This document shows positions 61,045 to 64,000 of a DNA stretch of 64,000 nucleotides, piece by piece. Source of the stretch: Karalla daura (lineage: Eukaryota > Chordata > Actinopteri > Chaetodontiformes > Leiognathidae); contig CM055200.1 of the NCBI GenBank assembly GCA_029224185.1, forward strand, positions 10,961,670 through 11,025,669, written 5' to 3'. The notes under the pieces were generated by a model, which saw only the letters and a list, made by a program, of their open reading frames with translations, had not been told where the DNA came from and did not search any database. How positions within the stretch are numbered: the first letter of the stretch is position 1; every line of letters begins with the position of its first letter. The translations under genes were made by a program, and so were the position numbers.

Positions 61045-62617
61045 AGTCACTACCGCTGGAGCCGGTATCCTTCACTTAACCTCACCAGTGCACTGCAGTG
61101 CTTCTCCACTGTTGTCGAGCGTGCGGTTGTGCCCAAATTCAATTTAACGTCAATGAGAAGCAGCATTGCTTCAGCAGAGATTACGCCTGTGTACTGTAGG
61201 GCTGCTTCCCTAACAGTGTTTACTTAAAGATATAAAGAATATCAGGATTCAAGGGGAATTGAATTATGCCAGTCTGCTGTCTGACAGAGGCTCCTTTGTG
61301 TTGCTCTGTGAGGTACAGTACTTACGCCAGTGTACGACTTGACTGATTATCGGCCTTTTGCAGGAAGGAACTTTGTCCCGAGCAGGCCTTTTATCAATTG
61401 TGAGAAAGTGTCTGTTTTTCTGTTGGTTGCTTTCATGTTGCCAGCCCCCTGACATGAGACAAATTAGAAGGTCTGGTCTTGGCTTGTGGTCTGTCATTGT
61501 GTTTTTAAAAGTGCTGACGAAACAGCCGAAATCTCATTCTTGTTTGTGTTCCTGCTCAACCATTAATCAGATAGTAATGAGTTCAAATTACTCAATTTAC
61601 ATGGCTTACACAAAACGTAATGTGTTTGCTGTTTTTATACTGTGATTACATTTATTATCCCTATTGTTTTCTCTTCTCATTTGACTGCAACTGCCAAACG
61701 TGTTAGCTACAACAAATAAGGGCGTCTTTTAACATTCCTCTATTCTGAACGTATTTTCTAGCGTTTAATTGAAACAAACACTTAGATTGAATTCATACTT
61801 GCTGTATAAAGATTTTTTTTCCTCCTGTAGCTCAGCTTGGATTATACTTCTGAATCATGCACACCATTAAACCAGGACTTTACTCTCCAGCCTTTGTATC
61901 CACTTACTGAAGCACAAAAATGCCTGTATGTGATGGTGCCTCTGGCCCATTCTTATAACTTGCTGTAAGCAAGCACATAGTAGTCTGTGACTTTAAATAT
62001 ATATATATATGCTTGAGATACTGGAGTTACTGGTGTGCATGGGAAACCTTTTTACATAAAGTGGAAGGGAAGGCAAAAGGCGAGAGCAGCCGAACTGTGC
62101 AGCGCTGGCAGGCGCCGTGGCCTTTCCTTGTACTTGGGGCTGCTGCAGGAGCTGCATGATGTGTTTAAGGAGCACCGGCCCAGCCAAGCAGAGCTAATCC
62201 AAAGCTAGAGTAGTATATTCCATCACGCTTGTTTTTTTTCTCCCCTCCTCCTCCTCCTTTCTTTGCAACATCATTTTGACTAGCCTTCCTTTTATGCGAT
62301 TTGTAAAGGCTGTTGACTGAGGATAATGATCTGGAGTGACAGTGGCCTGATTTTTTTTTTTTTTTCTTTTCTCTTCCTCCTGTAATCGCACTGTCTGTCA
62401 ATGTGGAAGAGATCAACTGAAACCCCCCCCTCCTCCTCCTCCCTTAGGCTGAAATGTACGGAAAGCTTCTGTGGACGTTAGCCGTGGGGGTGCGGGGCGC
62501 TGCCGGCTCCAGAGCCAAAGGGCAACACATTTGACACTGAATACTATCCTGGTTTATAGCCCTAAAAGAAGAGGGAACAAAAGCAAAAGGAGATTATGTA
62601 ACAGTAAGGCAAACAAT

Positions 62618-62676
62618 GTCCCAGACACTATGCTAGGATGCTAGCATAGTGTCTGGGACACTATGCTAGCATCCTA
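62618..62676. repeat. overlapping inverted-repeat cluster
   Basis: Two perfect inverted repeats share a middle arm. The arms 62618-62636 and 62641-62659 (19 bases, GTCCCAGACACTATGCTAG and its complement) have a 4-base loop. The arms 62634-62653 and 62657-62676 (20 bases) have a 3-base loop. The unit therefore occurs three times in alternating orientation. Confidence 0.95.
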
Positions 62677-64000
62677 ACTAGGGCTCTCTGAGCAAGCGAT
62701 TCCTACAGTGCCCCAGCAGCTACACTGTGTGCTCATTTGGTGCTTACCTTGTACAGGCTATGTTTACTGGAAGCCCTTGGAACCTCTCTGAAATGTAAAC
62801 AGGGCTTCAGGGCCACGTACAGTTCAGCTCCGAGCTGTGTGGGCCCGAGCCAAAATACAATGAGCACACAACTGCTGGATACACAGCCAGGTGCTGTGTA
62901 TCTAACCACAGGAGCAGCTGTATAATTACAGAGCTCTCATCAGTCTCAGGATCATCTGTGTTTAGCCTGGGTCACACAAATAGCAAAGGTCAGAGGTTAA
63001 CTTGTTGATGGTAGTGAGGTGTATACTTTAATATACAAACAGAAAGTTGAAAGTGTCTTTTTTTCCTTTCCGGTCCCTCATGTGGAGATCCCGCTGAGCT
63101 AAGCGGATCTCTCCCAACCCCCTGCCCCAATTAAGGAAACTCATTAGCATGTCTCTAAATAAATCAGGCTAGAAAGCCCCACCATAATCAGGTTAGTTAA
63201 GAGCATGTAAACACACAGATTCTCCTCAGGTCACACACGAAGCCTCACCCTCTCAGGTGGTGACATTTGGCATTTTCGGGCGGTGTAAAGAGAGAGCAGA
63301 GGGTCGGTTAATTGTTTCCTGTCATTTTGTTTAATTTTCACCAAAAGGGGCTCTGAGTCTGGGGTCCCAGAGGGGACCTCTTGCATTTTGCTCTGCTCAA
63401 ACAGCCGATTCCCGTTAGTCCTAACAGTGTTCTGTTTGCAGACTTCATGGATCGCTGCCACGCAGCTGCTTTGTCACCTCAGTGTTTTTGTTGTTTCCCT
63501 GCAGTATCAGCAACATGCCCACAGCCAGGTTGACAGTGTGGAATAAGACGAGCGTGCAAACATTTTCTCAGCCAGGATGCTGAGAAAGACGCACATTGAG
63601 CCGCGAGCCTCTGCCTTTGACAGGATTTTGCCCCTCACAGGCAGACTGGGGATGTTATTGATTTAGTATTGAATGCCGTTGCTGTCTGCGTTTTCTCAAG
63701 GATGATGGTTTTAGAAGAATCCAAATGTTTTGTATTTCTTAGGCATCTCAAGGTCAGATGTGCACACAGAATCCCACAAAGTGAGGCTTTGTCTGTCTCA
63801 TTAATCGGCCAGATCGACAAAGATTTTATTTGTAAGAACAGCCTGTGGGAGTCGGCAGTATCTTAGCAGACCCAGCTAGTATCACAACAAACACGGTATT
63901 TGCGGTCTACCCAAATTGAAGAGAGGCCTTTGTCTTTATTTCACTGGGTTGGTGACCCTCGGTGCATGTTGTGCAACAGCCAGTGCCTGCTGCTTTCTCT

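Larger units (their letters stand above)
55341..64000 (+). other. 8.6 kb without a recognised gene, probably first intron of the rightward gene
   Basis: No exon with coherent frame and splice signals was found on either strand. It holds an alternating purine-pyrimidine block (55604-55638), a (GT)n tract (60995-61042), an overlapping inverted-repeat cluster (62618-62676) and stretches of moderate GC without coding potential (about 59020-59340, 62030-62200, 63080-63160) that could be conserved regulatory elements. Confidence 0.5.

Noticed and set aside
63080..63110. Imperfect inverted repeat GAGATCCCGCT...AAGCGGATCTC
   Set aside because: Short, with an unpaired base; not distinguishable from chance or a conserved element without alignment.

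Overview
The window is nuclear DNA from a ray-finned fish, probably a percomorph. Its genes have many short exons with GT/AG introns, and it carries (GATA)n, (GT)n and (GA)n microsatellites, a decayed LINE and a degenerate copy of a repeat I recognise from percomorph genomes. No bacterial, viral or CRISPR features are present.

Layout. 1-1.9 kb: a possible terminal exon of a plus-strand gene at the left edge, and a probable non-coding first exon of a minus-strand gene at about 1657-1900, next to a (GATA)n array. 2.1-3.06 kb: a broken LINE on the minus strand. 3.1-14.3 kb: no recognisable gene. 14.96-15.2 kb: a complete 75-aa ORF that I identify as myomixer (mymx), the muscle-cell fusion micropeptide, with a probable upstream non-coding exon and E-boxes. 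15.37-42.35 kb: a 34-coding-exon plus-strand gene whose exons join in frame into about 2,396 aa. It has a Ser/Asn-rich N-terminus, a long spectrin-repeat-like helical region, a large disordered region encoded mainly by one 1,950-nt exon, a beta-spectrin-type PH domain, a cysteine cluster and a basic tail. I cannot name this gene. 42.4-48.0 kb: intergenic. 48.7-51.0 kb (minus): ntpcr in five coding exons. 51.57-53.99 kb (minus): map10 in one exon. 54.2-64 kb: a second (GATA)n array, a probable plus-strand first non-coding exon ending at 55340, and then 8.6 kb of apparent intron.

How it fits together. map10 and ntpcr are tandem neighbours as in human 1q42.2, so the block is orthologous to that region. 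By recalled human gene order, the unanchored promoter on the right could be sipa1l2 and the gene on the left pcnx2 or a neighbour; both are inference. The most interesting region is 14.3-42.3 kb. The mymx ORF ends only 168 nt before the start codon of the spectrin-repeat/PH gene, on the same strand, with no canonical poly(A) signal in between. The two reading frames may therefore share an mRNA or at least an exon, which would place an uncharacterised cytoskeletal or membrane adaptor under the myomixer promoter.

All gene models were read by eye from splice signals and frame continuity. Transcript ends, first exons and promoters are predictions.
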